A DNA stretch of 25,420 nt from CAYGZL01 sp964354345 (GTDB lineage Bacteria; Chloroflexota; Anaerolineae; Anaerolineales; UBA4823). The stretch spans positions 1 to 25,420 of the forward strand of contig CAYGZL010000152.1 of NCBI GenBank assembly GCA_964354345.1, read 5' to 3'. Of this stretch, positions 17,290 through 25,090 are shown piece by piece (positions within the stretch are counted from its first letter, which is position 1; each line of letters starts with the position of its first letter). Under the pieces are notes generated by a model. The model was not told where the DNA came from. It saw only the letters and a program-made list of their open reading frames with translations, and did not search any database. Made by a program: the position numbers and the translations under genes.

Positions 17290-17663
17290 ATCCATTGGCG
17301 CCTTTTGCCGACCAAAAATACTTGAATCTCGAAACCTTTCGCAAGAGCGGTGAGGGCATGAAAACCCCTGTCTGGTTCGTGCAGGATGGCGATATCCTTT
17401 ACGTTCGTACCGTGGCGAATTCGGGCAAAGTGAAACGCATCCGCAACAATGCGCAGGTGAACATCGCCCCCTGCAAGGTGGATGGCGCTTTGCTCGGCGA
17501 ATGGGTTCCCGCCCTGGCCCGCGAACTTAAAGACGAGGAGACCGACCGCAAGGTCAACAACCTGCTTGACAAGAAATATGGCCTGGTGAAAAAGATGTTT
17601 GGACTGGTTTCAGCGTTACAGGGCCGCAAAGACACGATTTTGGAAATTAAACCAGGAGAATGA
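17286..17663 (+). CDS. PPOX-class F420-dependent oxidoreductase-like protein
   Basis: A 125-residue split-barrel protein of the pyridoxamine-phosphate-oxidase fold. The segments YLNLETFRKSG, TPVWFVQDGD, VRTVANSGKVKRIRNN and VNIAPCKVDG are typical of the small F420-binding Rv2061-type group. Members bind F420 or flavin and may reduce quinones or other substrates. AGGAGG lies upstream, and the start overlaps the photolyase stop by ATGA, indicating tight translational coupling. It needs cofactor F420, which fits a Chloroflexota or actinobacterial host. Its link with photolyase could be shared deazaflavin chemistry, but this is inferred. The exact substrate is unknown. Confidence 0.82.
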   Translation: MNPLAPFADQKYLNLETFRKSGEGMKTPVWFVQDGDILYVRTVANSGKVKRIRNNAQVNIAPCKVDGALLGEWVPALARELKDEETDRKVNNLLDKKYGLVKKMFGLVSALQGRKDTILEIKPGE

Positions 17664-17664
17664 A

Positions 17665-18438
17665 ATGAAAGATAAGCTACGACAACTTGCTGTGATTGCG
17701 ACCATCATGGTAACGCTTGTGGTCAATGGGCTGGCCAATGCTCTGCCCCTCAATGGTTTGAACACCGGAGAAATTTCCGACCGCTTCAAGGTCTATTTCG
17801 TCCCGGCGGGTTATGTGTTTTCCATCTGGGGCGTGATCTACCTCGGCCTGATTGCCTTCGCCATTTTCCAAGCGCTTCCCGCCCAACGGGAAAATCCTCG
17901 CCTGCGGGCTTCCAGCTGGTGGATTTCCATAGGGGGGCTGGCTAACACCGCCTGGATTTTTCTGTGGCACTACGAGCAGTTCCCACTGACGATGATCGCC
18001 ATGCTGGTTTTGCTGGGCACGTTGATTGTGACCTATCTACGCCTGGGCATTGGCCGCAGCGCCGTTCCCGCAACCGAGACCTGGGCAGCGCGCTTACCGT
18101 TTAGCATTTACCTGGGTTGGATCACGGTCGCCACGGTGGCAAATGCCACTGCGCTGCTCGACTATTTGAAGTGGAATGGTTTCGGGATCGCGCCGGAAAT
18201 CTGGATGGGGATGGTGCTGGCAGCGGTACTGGTGATTGCGGCGCTGATGAATTTCACTCGGCGGGATGTAGCCTACGCGGCCGTCATCCTGTGGGCGCTG
18301 GCTGGGATTTCAGTCCAACACGCTACCGTTTCGGCAGTAGCCATCCCCACCTGGATCACCTTCGGGCTGGTGGCGTTGACTCTCGTCACCGCATTTTTCC
18401 TGCGCTCAACAGGGAAAACCGCCCTGCAATCTTCGTAG
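17665..18438 (+). CDS. TspO/MBR-like tryptophan-rich membrane protein
   Basis: A 257-residue membrane protein with about seven to eight helices. The segment FVPAGYVFSIWGVIYLGL (residues about 49-66) is the classic start of the TspO/MBR core, and a WIFLWHYEQFP helix follows. It is longer than the 160-residue bacterial TspO, as are other 'tryptophan-rich sensory' members. TspO proteins bind porphyrins and react to light and oxygen; in Rhodobacter TspO controls photosynthesis genes. The start ATG lies a few bases after the PPOX stop, with AGGAGAA upstream. Together with SOUL, heliorhodopsin and photolyase it supports a light and tetrapyrrole theme. Confidence 0.8.
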   Translation: MKDKLRQLAVIATIMVTLVVNGLANALPLNGLNTGEISDRFKVYFVPAGYVFSIWGVIYLGLIAFAIFQALPAQRENPRLRASSWWISIGGLANTAWIFLWHYEQFPLTMIAMLVLLGTLIVTYLRLGIGRSAVPATETWAARLPFSIYLGWITVATVANATALLDYLKWNGFGIAPEIWMGMVLAAVLVIAALMNFTRRDVAYAAVILWALAGISVQHATVSAVAIPTWITFGLVALTLVTAFFLRSTGKTALQSS

Positions 18439-18449
18439 GAGAAAAAACC

Positions 18450-19295
18450 ATGGCCGTGCGTATTGTGACCGATAGCACCTGCGATTTGCCCACCGAGGTA
18501 ATTGCCCGTTATGGCATCTCTGTTGTCCCACTCTATATCAATGTGGGCGATCAGAGCTTTTTAGATGGCATTGACATGAAACGCGATGAGTTTTACACAC
18601 GGTTGCCCTCATTCTCAACCCACCCCACCACCGCCGTGCCGTCGCCACAAAAATTCCATGCCATCTATCAGGCGCTAGCCGATGAAGGCGCCAGTGAGAT
18701 TCTGTCCATTCACATTTCAGCGGCTTTGAGTGGTACGGTTGATGTAGCATGCTCAGCTGCGCAAGAAACAACAGCGGTACCGGTTACGGTGTTCGATTCG
18801 CAGCAGTTGAGCCTGGGAACTGGTTTTCTGGTGGATACAGCGGCCAAAATGGCTGCGGAGGGCAGTTCAGTGGCCGAAATTATCGCTGCTCTTAACGATC
18901 AGATCCAACGCAGTCATGTCTTTGCGGCCCTGGATACGCTAGAATTTCTCAAACGCAGCGGGCGGATGAACAAATACATGGCAGGCATCGCCACATGGTT
19001 GCAAATCAAACCCATCATGATCATGCACAAAGGCAAACCCAATTCAGAGCGAGTGCGTACGAGAGATCGCGCAATGAAGCGTGTGGTGGAGATGCTGGCA
19101 GCCGTCGGAGCGCTGGAGCGCGTCGCCATCGTGCATACGCATGCGCAGACCGAACGAATCGCTGAGCTGCGCGCTCTGGCGGCTGGTTTGCTCCCGCAAA
19201 GGGATATCCTGACCGCAGATATTACCCCGGTGATCGGAGCGCATATTGGCCCGGGCGCTATAGGGTTTGCCGTTGTTGCGGTATCAAAACAATAA
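18450..19295 (+). CDS. DegV family fatty-acid-binding protein
   Basis: A 281-residue DegV/FakB-type protein. The N-terminal domain shows TDSTCDLP (7-14), the DGIDM segment, TTAVPSPQKF and SAALSGT; the C-terminal domain has LEFLKRSGRMNK, LQIKPIM and IGPGAIGFAVV. These proteins hold a fatty acid in a closed pocket, and FakB members present it to the kinase FakA. No FakA is seen here. TAGGAG precedes the ATG, and the gene is 11 bases after the TspO-like gene. In this cluster it may supply or sense a lipid, but this is not shown by sequence. Confidence 0.93.
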   Translation: MAVRIVTDSTCDLPTEVIARYGISVVPLYINVGDQSFLDGIDMKRDEFYTRLPSFSTHPTTAVPSPQKFHAIYQALADEGASEILSIHISAALSGTVDVACSAAQETTAVPVTVFDSQQLSLGTGFLVDTAAKMAAEGSSVAEIIAALNDQIQRSHVFAALDTLEFLKRSGRMNKYMAGIATWLQIKPIMIMHKGKPNSERVRTRDRAMKRVVEMLAAVGALERVAIVHTHAQTERIAELRALAAGLLPQRDILTADITPVIGAHIGPGAIGFAVVAVSKQ

Positions 19296-19310
19296 AGAAA
19301 GGAAATAACC

Positions 19311-19646
19311 ATGAAAATCGCTAAGATGATCGCTTTGGTTGGCCTGCTGGCCATGACTGGCATCCTGATTTATGGATTCACAATGGGAGATTTTGCTGCT
19401 GAGGGAGCCAGACTACTGTCCATGCCCTGGGGAATTGTCTCGCTGGTTGACCTGTACGTTGGTTTTGCCCTCTTCTCATGCTGGATCGTATTCCGTGAAA
19501 AGGCGCTACTTCCCTCGGCTATTTGGGTGATCCTGATGATGGTGTTAGGTTTCTGGGCCGGCGCACTTTATACCCTCATCGCATTGCAGACCAGCGGCGG
19601 GGACTGGAAGCGTTTCTGGTATGGCAATCGCTCCACAACTATGTAA
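19311..19646 (+). CDS. Small DUF1475-like membrane protein
   Basis: A 111-residue protein with three membrane helices. SMPWGIVSLVDLYVGFALFS followed by WIVFREKALLPSAIWVILMM (positions about 37-77) is the pattern of the DUF1475 family, found in plants and bacteria and of unknown function. A GAAAGGAAA site precedes the ATG. It is 15 bases after degV and three bases before the next gene. No catalytic residues can be named. Confidence 0.65.
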   Translation: MKIAKMIALVGLLAMTGILIYGFTMGDFAAEGARLLSMPWGIVSLVDLYVGFALFSCWIVFREKALLPSAIWVILMMVLGFWAGALYTLIALQTSGGDWKRFWYGNRSTTM

Positions 19647-19649
19647 CAG

Positions 19650-20189
19650 ATGATGGGTGCGACGAAGCGGTGGCTCATTGCCATCATCCTGATCGGGGGA
19701 GTGGCTGTACTCGGCAGTTATGTTTGGGGCATCCAGGCCTATCCTGATGCCGGTCAAATCCTCTGGGGCGGGGTGCCAGAGAAAATTCGGCCGTTTTATA
19801 CGTTCAACATGTTTCTGGCTGCCGCGGGCTATTTCCTTTTCACTTTTTTCATCCTTTTTCGTCTGGAACCAATTGAGACAAAGGTGACCAGCCGGTTTGG
19901 ATTTGGGGTGTTTCATGGCCTTTATGCAGCCATCCTGATCCCGTCTGCGCTTTGGCTGCCGCTTACACTCTTAGCAGCTGATCAATCCAGCCAGGCTTTA
20001 TTATGGGTGGTGAGAATCGTATTGGGAGTGGTCGGAGCAGCCTCACTGGGTTTGTTCTTGGCATTGCTGAAGGTCAAGCCGCCTCAGCCTGCGTGGGCCT
20101 ATCGGCTGGCCATGGTTGGAAGCATTTTCTTTTGTATCCAGACGGTGATCTTGGATGCGATTGTATGGGGGGCATTCTTTCAGTTGTAG
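19650..20189 (+). CDS. Unknown five-helix membrane protein
   Basis: This 179-residue protein is not recognised. It has about five hydrophobic helices (roughly residues 8-28, 48-70, 85-108, 115-140 and 150-175). A short loop after helix 1 reads QAYPDAGQILWGGVPEKI. There is no clear ribosome binding site; it starts three bases after the previous stop (two adjacent ATGs), so it is probably translated by coupling. It is the last gene of the same-strand cluster, and no clear terminator follows before the recombinase relic. Confidence 0.65.
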   Translation: MMGATKRWLIAIILIGGVAVLGSYVWGIQAYPDAGQILWGGVPEKIRPFYTFNMFLAAAGYFLFTFFILFRLEPIETKVTSRFGFGVFHGLYAAILIPSALWLPLTLLAADQSSQALLWVVRIVLGVVGAASLGLFLALLKVKPPQPAWAYRLAMVGSIFFCIQTVILDAIVWGAFFQL

Positions 20190-20254
20190 AGAAAAGACGA
20201 TGTTTTCGGTTTTTGTCGAGTTGACCATGCGTCCTTTGCAACTGCCTGTTTTTT

Positions 20255-21420
20255 CTTAATGTTTTCAATCATATTGAAACAATCTGCCCAAAAGTTTTCG
20301 TTGATAACGAAGGCCAACGGCAAAGAGCGCGCAGGGGGATGTGGATCGGCGGCATCCCATTTGGGTACTGCAAAGGCTTATGCGCCAACTGCGAAGATCC
20401 CAATGGCAAGGATTACTGCCCGAATTTCGGCAACAAGAACCTGGGCGACGGCAAGAACATCATCGCCCACCCGATTGAGAGCCTGGCGGTAAAGATGGTT
20501 TTTGATTGGTATGCTACCGGCCAGTACACACAGGTTCAGATCGTGCATATTCTGAACGAAACGAAAGTGCGCTTGCCCGATGGCAGCGAGGTGCAACTGC
20601 GGCAAAAAGGCCGCAAAAGCCCCACCAACCCTGGTCTGTTCGGGCGCGATACGATCCGCGACCTGCTCAGACGGTATTCTTACACCGGCAAAATCCCTTA
20701 CCAGGGCAGACGATCAAGGCCGTCACCGCAAACGCAAGCCGCCATTGGAAGTACTGGATGGCAATCACCCCGCGCTGGTCAGCGAAGAGCTTTTCAACAA
20801 GGTGCAGGAAATCCTGGCCCTGGTCAATAAAAACATCCGCTATAAGAACGGCATACCGGTTCGCTTATTCCCACTGACTGAAATCTTGAGATGCGGCTAC
20901 TGCGACAGCCGGATGCGCGGCGAAAAGGCCTTCCAGGATCGGCGGGTGTATGGTGATGGCGACCGGATTGACCACAAGAACAACTGCACGCAACCAATGG
21001 CCAACTCAGATGTTCTGGAAGAGCAAATGTACCAGTTCTTGCACGAGGTAATTGAAAACTCGAATGGTAAAGTGGATCTGGATGTGCTGCAGAAAGAAAT
21101 CCAAATGGCCGAGCAGCGGTTTCTCCGTACGCGCGATATCAATATCTCTGGAGAAATTACCCGGGAGGTCTTTGAAAGCGAAAGAAATCGATTAGAATCT
21201 CTAAAAAGCGACTTGCGTTACGACTTCGTTGGTGCGACAATGACATCGCTCAGTTTCATCCGTTCGGGTGTCGCTAGGTGGCAATCACTTTCACAACTTG
21301 AAAAAAAAGGCTGCTTCAATTGGCAGTTGGAGCGGCCTGGGTACGAGAGAACGCTATCGTTGCGGTGCAGCCGTCGATTGCGTTTCTGTCTCTACTATCC
21401 ACGTATTCAGATGGTAACAT
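20255..21420 (+). pseudogene. Large serine recombinase relic (no catalytic domain, two frameshifts)
   Basis: The catalytic N-terminal domain is missing. Homology starts near 20255-20300 (DNEGQRQRARRGMWIGG) and runs through the recombinase domain (IPFGYCKG, NPGLFGRDTIRDLLRR). Near 20705 the frame shifts, and the next frame carries the zinc-ribbon (RCGYCDSRMRGE, later NNCTQP) and the coiled-coil helices. A run of eight A (21301-21308) causes a second shift. The following frame gives the normal family end, AWVRENAIVAVQPSIAFL. No stop is met before the tRNA, so the 3' end is also disrupted. It once drove integration or excision; it is now dead unless sequence errors made the shifts. Its end abuts the 3' end of tRNA-Ser. 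Confidence 0.85.
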
Positions 21421-21512
21421 GGGGGAGATGGGGATTCGAACCTGCGGCCGAGATTTATCGTCCCGGCAACCGCTTAGCAGGCAGCCCCATTCGACCACTC
21501 TGGCACCTCCCC
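21421..21512 (-). tRNA. tRNA-Ser (GCU anticodon), 3' part degenerate
   Basis: Read on the minus strand: acceptor arm GGGGAGG/TCTCCCC, D stem CCA/TGG, anticodon loop CTGCTAA (anticodon GCT) on a five-pair stem, a long class II variable arm (GCCGGGA/TCTCGGC) and the T loop TTCGAAT. The T stem GCAGG/CCCCA pairs at only two of five positions, and the discriminator base is C where serine tRNAs have G. The 5' three quarters look sound, and the last ~15 bases do not match them. It may be a pseudo-tRNA or an integration scar. Confidence 0.8.
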
Positions 21513-21573
21513 TGTTCAGTTGTTTGCCATCCGCCCTCAGCCACGGATCGCTGACCGCGGATGGCTTCTCCAG

Positions 21574-21658
21574 CGGAGGGAGAGGGATTCGAACCCACGT
21601 TGGATTGCTCCAAACCTGTTTTCAAGACAGGCGCCTTAAGCCACTCGGCCATCCCTCC
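21574..21658 (-). tRNA. tRNA-Ser (UGA anticodon)
   Basis: On the minus strand the acceptor GGAGGGA/TCCCTCC pairs fully, with discriminator G. Anticodon stem CCTGT/ACAGG holds the loop CTTGAAA (anticodon TGA). The long variable arm TTGGA...TCCAA confirms a serine tRNA. The T stem GTGGG/CCCTC has one mismatch. CCA is not encoded. It precedes the GCU tRNA in transcription by 61 bases, so they may share a transcript. Confidence 0.93.
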
Positions 21659-21779
21659 AGTGCGGGGTTCCGCCGCCTTTCAGCAGCCTTCTCCCCTCCG
21701 GCTTCCCTCCGGAGCGCATCGAATTCTACCATAAAATCCCCTTTTGGTATGTGGTGGTGTGGGACATCCCCTCCTCCTG

Positions 21780-21978
21780 ACGTTAAACGTTTAACGTTCA
21801 ACGGTAAACATCTCCCTTCCGCGACCCGCCGGCCTCATCGTCCCACCCCCCTTCCATTCTATGCTATACTCTCTATTCTAAAACGTTAAAGGTTGGACGT
21901 TGATCGTTAACCGTTGCATCCACATTTCCTAACCTTTAAACCTTCCAACCTTCAACTTTTAACGTTAAACGTTAAACA
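21780..21978. repeat. AACGTT-type intergenic repeat cluster
   Basis: The 324-base gap before murJ has no gene but is full of short repeats. A perfect 18-bp palindrome ACGTTAAACGTTTAACGT lies at 21780-21797. AACGTTAAAGGTTGGACGTTGATCGTTAAC-like words lie at 21881-21912 (split here by eye), AACCTTTAAACCTTCCAACCTTC-like words near 21931-21954, and TTAACGTTAAACGTTAAAC at 21959-21977. Upstream and downstream sets are partly inverted copies. A TATACT (21865-21870) could be the murJ -10 box. The repeats could be REP-like elements. Confidence 0.7.
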
Positions 21979-21982
21979 TTTC

Positions 21983-23500
21983 ATGTCCCGCCTCTTCCTC
22001 AACACCCTGCTCGTCGCCTTCTTCTTCGGCCTCGAAAAGCTGCTCGGCTACGCCCGCTACATCCTCATCGCCCGCCAGTTCGGCTACTCCGCCCAATCCG
22101 ACGCCTTCTACGTCGCCAACAACATCCCCGACCTGATCCTGGCGCTCATCTCCGGCGGTGCGCTGGCCGTCGCCTTCATCCCCGTCCTCTCCGAGCATCT
22201 CGAAAAAGGCGGTCGCCCGGCGTTGTGGGAGATCTTCTCGCGCGTCGCCAACCTGGTCTTCGTCGCCACCGCCGCCCTCTCCGTCCTGGTCGCAATCTTC
22301 GCCGTGCCGCTGGTGCGCTATTGGATCGCTCCCGGCTTCACTCCCGACCAGCAGCTCCTCGCCGCCAGCCTGATGCGTTTGAATTTACTCGCCACTTTCT
22401 GCCTCTCCCTGGGTGGGCTGGTCATCGCCGGTCTGCAGGCCAACCAGTATTTTCTCCTGCCCGCCCTGGCGCCCGTCGCCTACGACCTGGGCGCGCTGTT
22501 GGGCGTCTTCTTGCTCGCTCCCTCCACCGGTTACCATCTCGGTCCGCTTGTTCTGCCCGCCTTCGGTCTTGGCATCTCAGGTGTCATGCTCGGCATCGTC
22601 CTGGGCGCTGCCCTCTTTATCCTGATCCAGGTCCCCGGTCTGCTGCGTTACCAGTTCCATTGGCAGCCCCTGCTCTCCCTGCGCCATCCCTCCGTGCGCC
22701 AGGTGCTCTCTTTAATGGCTCCGCGCGTCCTCACCGCCGTCTTCATCTACCTGATTTTCATCGCTCAGGAGAATATCGCTTCCCGCCTTGCCGTCGGTTC
22801 CGTTTCCATGCTCAACTACGGTTGGCTCTTCCTGCAGGTTCCCGAGACGGTCATCGGCACCGCCCTGGCCACCGCCCTCCTGCCCTCCCTCTCCGCTCAG
22901 TTCGCCCGCCTCGACTTTTCTACCTTCGTCCAGACCCTCAACCATGCCCTGCGCATCCTGCTCGCCCTGACCATCCCCGGCGCCCTGCTGATCGCCATCG
23001 TCATTTCCCCCTTCGTCAGTCTCCTGGGCGGTTCCGCCGCCGACCAGTTCACCCTGGTGTGGGTCACGCGTGCCTTCCTGTTCGGTCTGGTCGGTCAAGC
23101 GCTGCTCGAGACCGCTTCGCGCGCCTTTTATGCCCAACAAAAAGCCCTCGTCCCGCTGGCCGCTTCGTTCCTCACTCTGCTCGTCTTTGTCTTCTCCGGC
23201 GTCCTTCTTGGCTCGCGTTGGGGCGCCGCCGGCATCGCCCTGGCCAACTCCCTCGCCTTCACCCTCGAAGGTCTCCTGCTCTGGACCTTGCTCCGCCTGC
23301 GCTTTCCCCAGGTGCTCCACACCGGCCTCACCCTGCCCCGTCTCCTGCTCGGTGCGGCTTTGGGCGGTCTGCTCGCCTATTTCATCTTTCATTCGGCCCT
23401 CTTGCCGCCCCTGCTGCTTGCTCTGCTTGCCCTCGGTCTGGGAGCGTTACTCACCCTGCCCTTCCTTTGGCCTGAGCTGAAAATCCTGGTTCATTTATAA
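21983..23500 (+). CDS. murJ: MurJ/MviN-family lipid II flippase
   Basis: A 505-residue protein with 13 to 14 membrane helices and the MurJ family start (GLEKLLGYARYILIARQFG, then SDAFYVANNIPDLI and SGGALAVAFIPVL). MurJ moves the peptidoglycan precursor lipid II across the cytoplasmic membrane. The start chosen is MSRLFLN at 21983; the 23 upstream codons lie inside the repeat region and are unlikely to be coding. There is no good Shine-Dalgarno site. It ends 14 bases before the protease gene. Codon use (ctc, ccc, tcc) differs from the island genes to the left. It could also be a paralogous exporter of the same superfamily. Confidence 0.85.
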   Translation: MSRLFLNTLLVAFFFGLEKLLGYARYILIARQFGYSAQSDAFYVANNIPDLILALISGGALAVAFIPVLSEHLEKGGRPALWEIFSRVANLVFVATAALSVLVAIFAVPLVRYWIAPGFTPDQQLLAASLMRLNLLATFCLSLGGLVIAGLQANQYFLLPALAPVAYDLGALLGVFLLAPSTGYHLGPLVLPAFGLGISGVMLGIVLGAALFILIQVPGLLRYQFHWQPLLSLRHPSVRQVLSLMAPRVLTAVFIYLIFIAQENIASRLAVGSVSMLNYGWLFLQVPETVIGTALATALLPSLSAQFARLDFSTFVQTLNHALRILLALTIPGALLIAIVISPFVSLLGGSAADQFTLVWVTRAFLFGLVGQALLETASRAFYAQQKALVPLAASFLTLLVFVFSGVLLGSRWGAAGIALANSLAFTLEGLLLWTLLRLRFPQVLHTGLTLPRLLLGAALGGLLAYFIFHSALLPPLLLALLALGLGALLTLPFLWPELKILVHL

Positions 23501-23514
23501 AGGAACCCTCCCGC

Positions 23515-25047
23515 ATGCGCCGCCTCTCCCCCCTGCTCCTTGCTTTCTTCCTCATGATGCCCGTAGTAACGAGTGTAGTAACGACGTCAGTCGTTTCTCC
23601 CTCTTCCTCCTCCGGTGAAACCGAATTCCTCGTCTTCCTCTCCCAGCAGGCCGACCTGAGCCGCGCCGCCTCCCTCCCCACCCGCTCAACCCGCGCCGCC
23701 TACGTCGTCCAGCAGTTGCGTGCCCTGGCCGAACGCACTCAAGCGCCCCTCCTCGCCGAGCTGCAGCAGCGCAACGCCGTTTATCGCTCGTATTGGATCG
23801 CCAACCTGATCTGGGTGCGCGGCGACGCTTCCCTCCAGCAGTTCCTCGCCTCCCGTCCCGAGGTCGCTCATATTTACGCCAATCCCTCCATCCAACTTGC
23901 TTTCCCTCCAGCCTCCGCCTCCCCCTCTGGGAAACCCTCGCTTACCAATGGTCTCTCGCCGTTCTCTCTGCTCCCCAGCCTCCCCCAGGGCATTGAGTGG
24001 AACATCCAGAAGGTCAACGCACCCGCCGTCTGGGCCGCTGGTGTCACCGGTCAGGGAGCGGTCATCGCCGGGCAGGACACCGGCTACCAGTGGGACCATC
24101 CCGCCCTCAAATCCAGTTATCGCGGCTGGAATGGTAGCACCGTCGATCACAACTACAACTGGCACGACGCCATCCACGAAAATAATCCCAGCACGCCCGC
24201 AGGCAACCCGTGTGGTTTTGATGTTACTGCGCCATGCGATGATTACGGGCATGGCACCCACACGATGGGCACCATGGTGGGCGATGATGGCGCCGGCAAT
24301 CAAATTGGCATGGCGCCCGGGGCGCGTTGGATCGGTTGTCGCAACATGGAGCAGGGTTGGGGCAAGGCCTCTACCTACATCGAGTGCTTCGAGTGGTTCC
24401 TCGCTCCTACTGACCCGAATAACAAGAATCCCCGTACTGACCTGGCGCCAGACGTGATCAATAACTCCTGGAGTTGCCCTCCCAAAGAAGACTGTAGCTG
24501 GGATGTCCTGCAAAGCGTGGTCGACAATGTTCGCGCCGCCGGTATTGTCGTGGTCGTCTCCACGAACAACAACGGTTCCGCCTGCAACACCGTCAATGAG
24601 CCGCCCGCCATCTACGCCTCCGCCCTGTCCGTTGGCGCCACTGACTCGAACGACAATATTGCCGGCTTCAGCAGCCGGGGTCCCTCCGCCTTCACCAATT
24701 TATTGAAGCCTGAAGTCTCCGCTCCTGGGGTCAGCATCCGTTCCAGTGTCCCTACCAATACCTACAATTTCTCCCAGGGCACCAGCATGGCTGCCCCGCA
24801 TGTCTCTGGCTTGATTGCCTTACTGCTCTCCGCCCGTCCCGATCTGCATGGCCAGGTAACGGCCATCACCCAGCTCATCCAAAGCAGCGCCGTCCCACTC
24901 ACCACCAGCCAGGAATGTGGTGGAATCCCTGGTTCGCAGGTGCCGAACAACACCTACGGCTATGGTCGCATCGATGCCTGGTCTGCGTACCAGGCGGTTC
25001 TCCAAGCGGAAAAATACCGTCTCTTCTATCCCTTCGTGATTCGTTGA
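23515..25047 (+). CDS. Secreted subtilisin-like serine protease (S8 family)
   Basis: A 510-residue S8 protease. A signal peptide (about residues 1-25) is followed by a propeptide-like region to about 155 and then the catalytic domain. The triad is Asp188 (GQDTGYQWDHP), His246 (YGHGTHTMGT) and Ser424 (GTSMAAPHVSGL), with oxyanion Asn317 in INNSWS. An inserted loop with several cysteines (CGFDVTAPCDD, SCPPKEDC) may hold disulfides. It resembles bacillopeptidase F-type enzymes and should degrade proteins outside the cell. The C-terminus ends in KYRLFYPFVIR, like the hydrophobic-basic tails of many Chloroflexota exported proteins. AGGAA precedes the ATG. It is probably co-transcribed with murJ and ends in an intrinsic terminator. 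Confidence 0.93.
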   Translation: MRRLSPLLLAFFLMMPVVTSVVTTSVVSPSSSSGETEFLVFLSQQADLSRAASLPTRSTRAAYVVQQLRALAERTQAPLLAELQQRNAVYRSYWIANLIWVRGDASLQQFLASRPEVAHIYANPSIQLAFPPASASPSGKPSLTNGLSPFSLLPSLPQGIEWNIQKVNAPAVWAAGVTGQGAVIAGQDTGYQWDHPALKSSYRGWNGSTVDHNYNWHDAIHENNPSTPAGNPCGFDVTAPCDDYGHGTHTMGTMVGDDGAGNQIGMAPGARWIGCRNMEQGWGKASTYIECFEWFLAPTDPNNKNPRTDLAPDVINNSWSCPPKEDCSWDVLQSVVDNVRAAGIVVVVSTNNNGSACNTVNEPPAIYASALSVGATDSNDNIAGFSSRGPSAFTNLLKPEVSAPGVSIRSSVPTNTYNFSQGTSMAAPHVSGLIALLLSARPDLHGQVTAITQLIQSSAVPLTTSQECGGIPGSQVPNNTYGYGRIDAWSAYQAVLQAEKYRLFYPFVIR

Positions 25048-25048
25048 T

Positions 25049-25090
25049 ACACAAAAGCAACCACCAACAGGTGGTTGCTTTTTTTGTGTG
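25049..25090 (+). terminator. Strong intrinsic terminator after the protease gene
   Basis: GCAACCACC (25057-25065) pairs with GGTGGTTGC (25070-25078) around the loop AACA, followed by seven T. The stem extends outward as ACACAAAA/TTTTGTGT. It ends transcription of murJ and the protease gene and is the insertion target of the group II intron. Confidence 0.95.

Noticed and set aside
20263..20279. Small hairpin TTTCAAT-CAT-ATTGAAA as terminator of the light cluster
   Set aside because: A-T-rich seven-pair stem without a following T-run; too weak to call.
21320..21889. 189-codon frame across the recombinase end and both tRNAs
   Set aside because: Its first part is the shifted recombinase tail; the rest is antisense to tRNA genes and not a protein.
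21780..21978. CRISPR array
   Set aside because: Repeats are short, variable and irregularly spaced, without constant-length spacers, and no cas gene is present.
22225..23475. 416-codon plus-strand frame overlapping murJ
   Set aside because: Arg/Pro-rich alternative frame caused by the biased codon use of murJ; no recognisable motifs.
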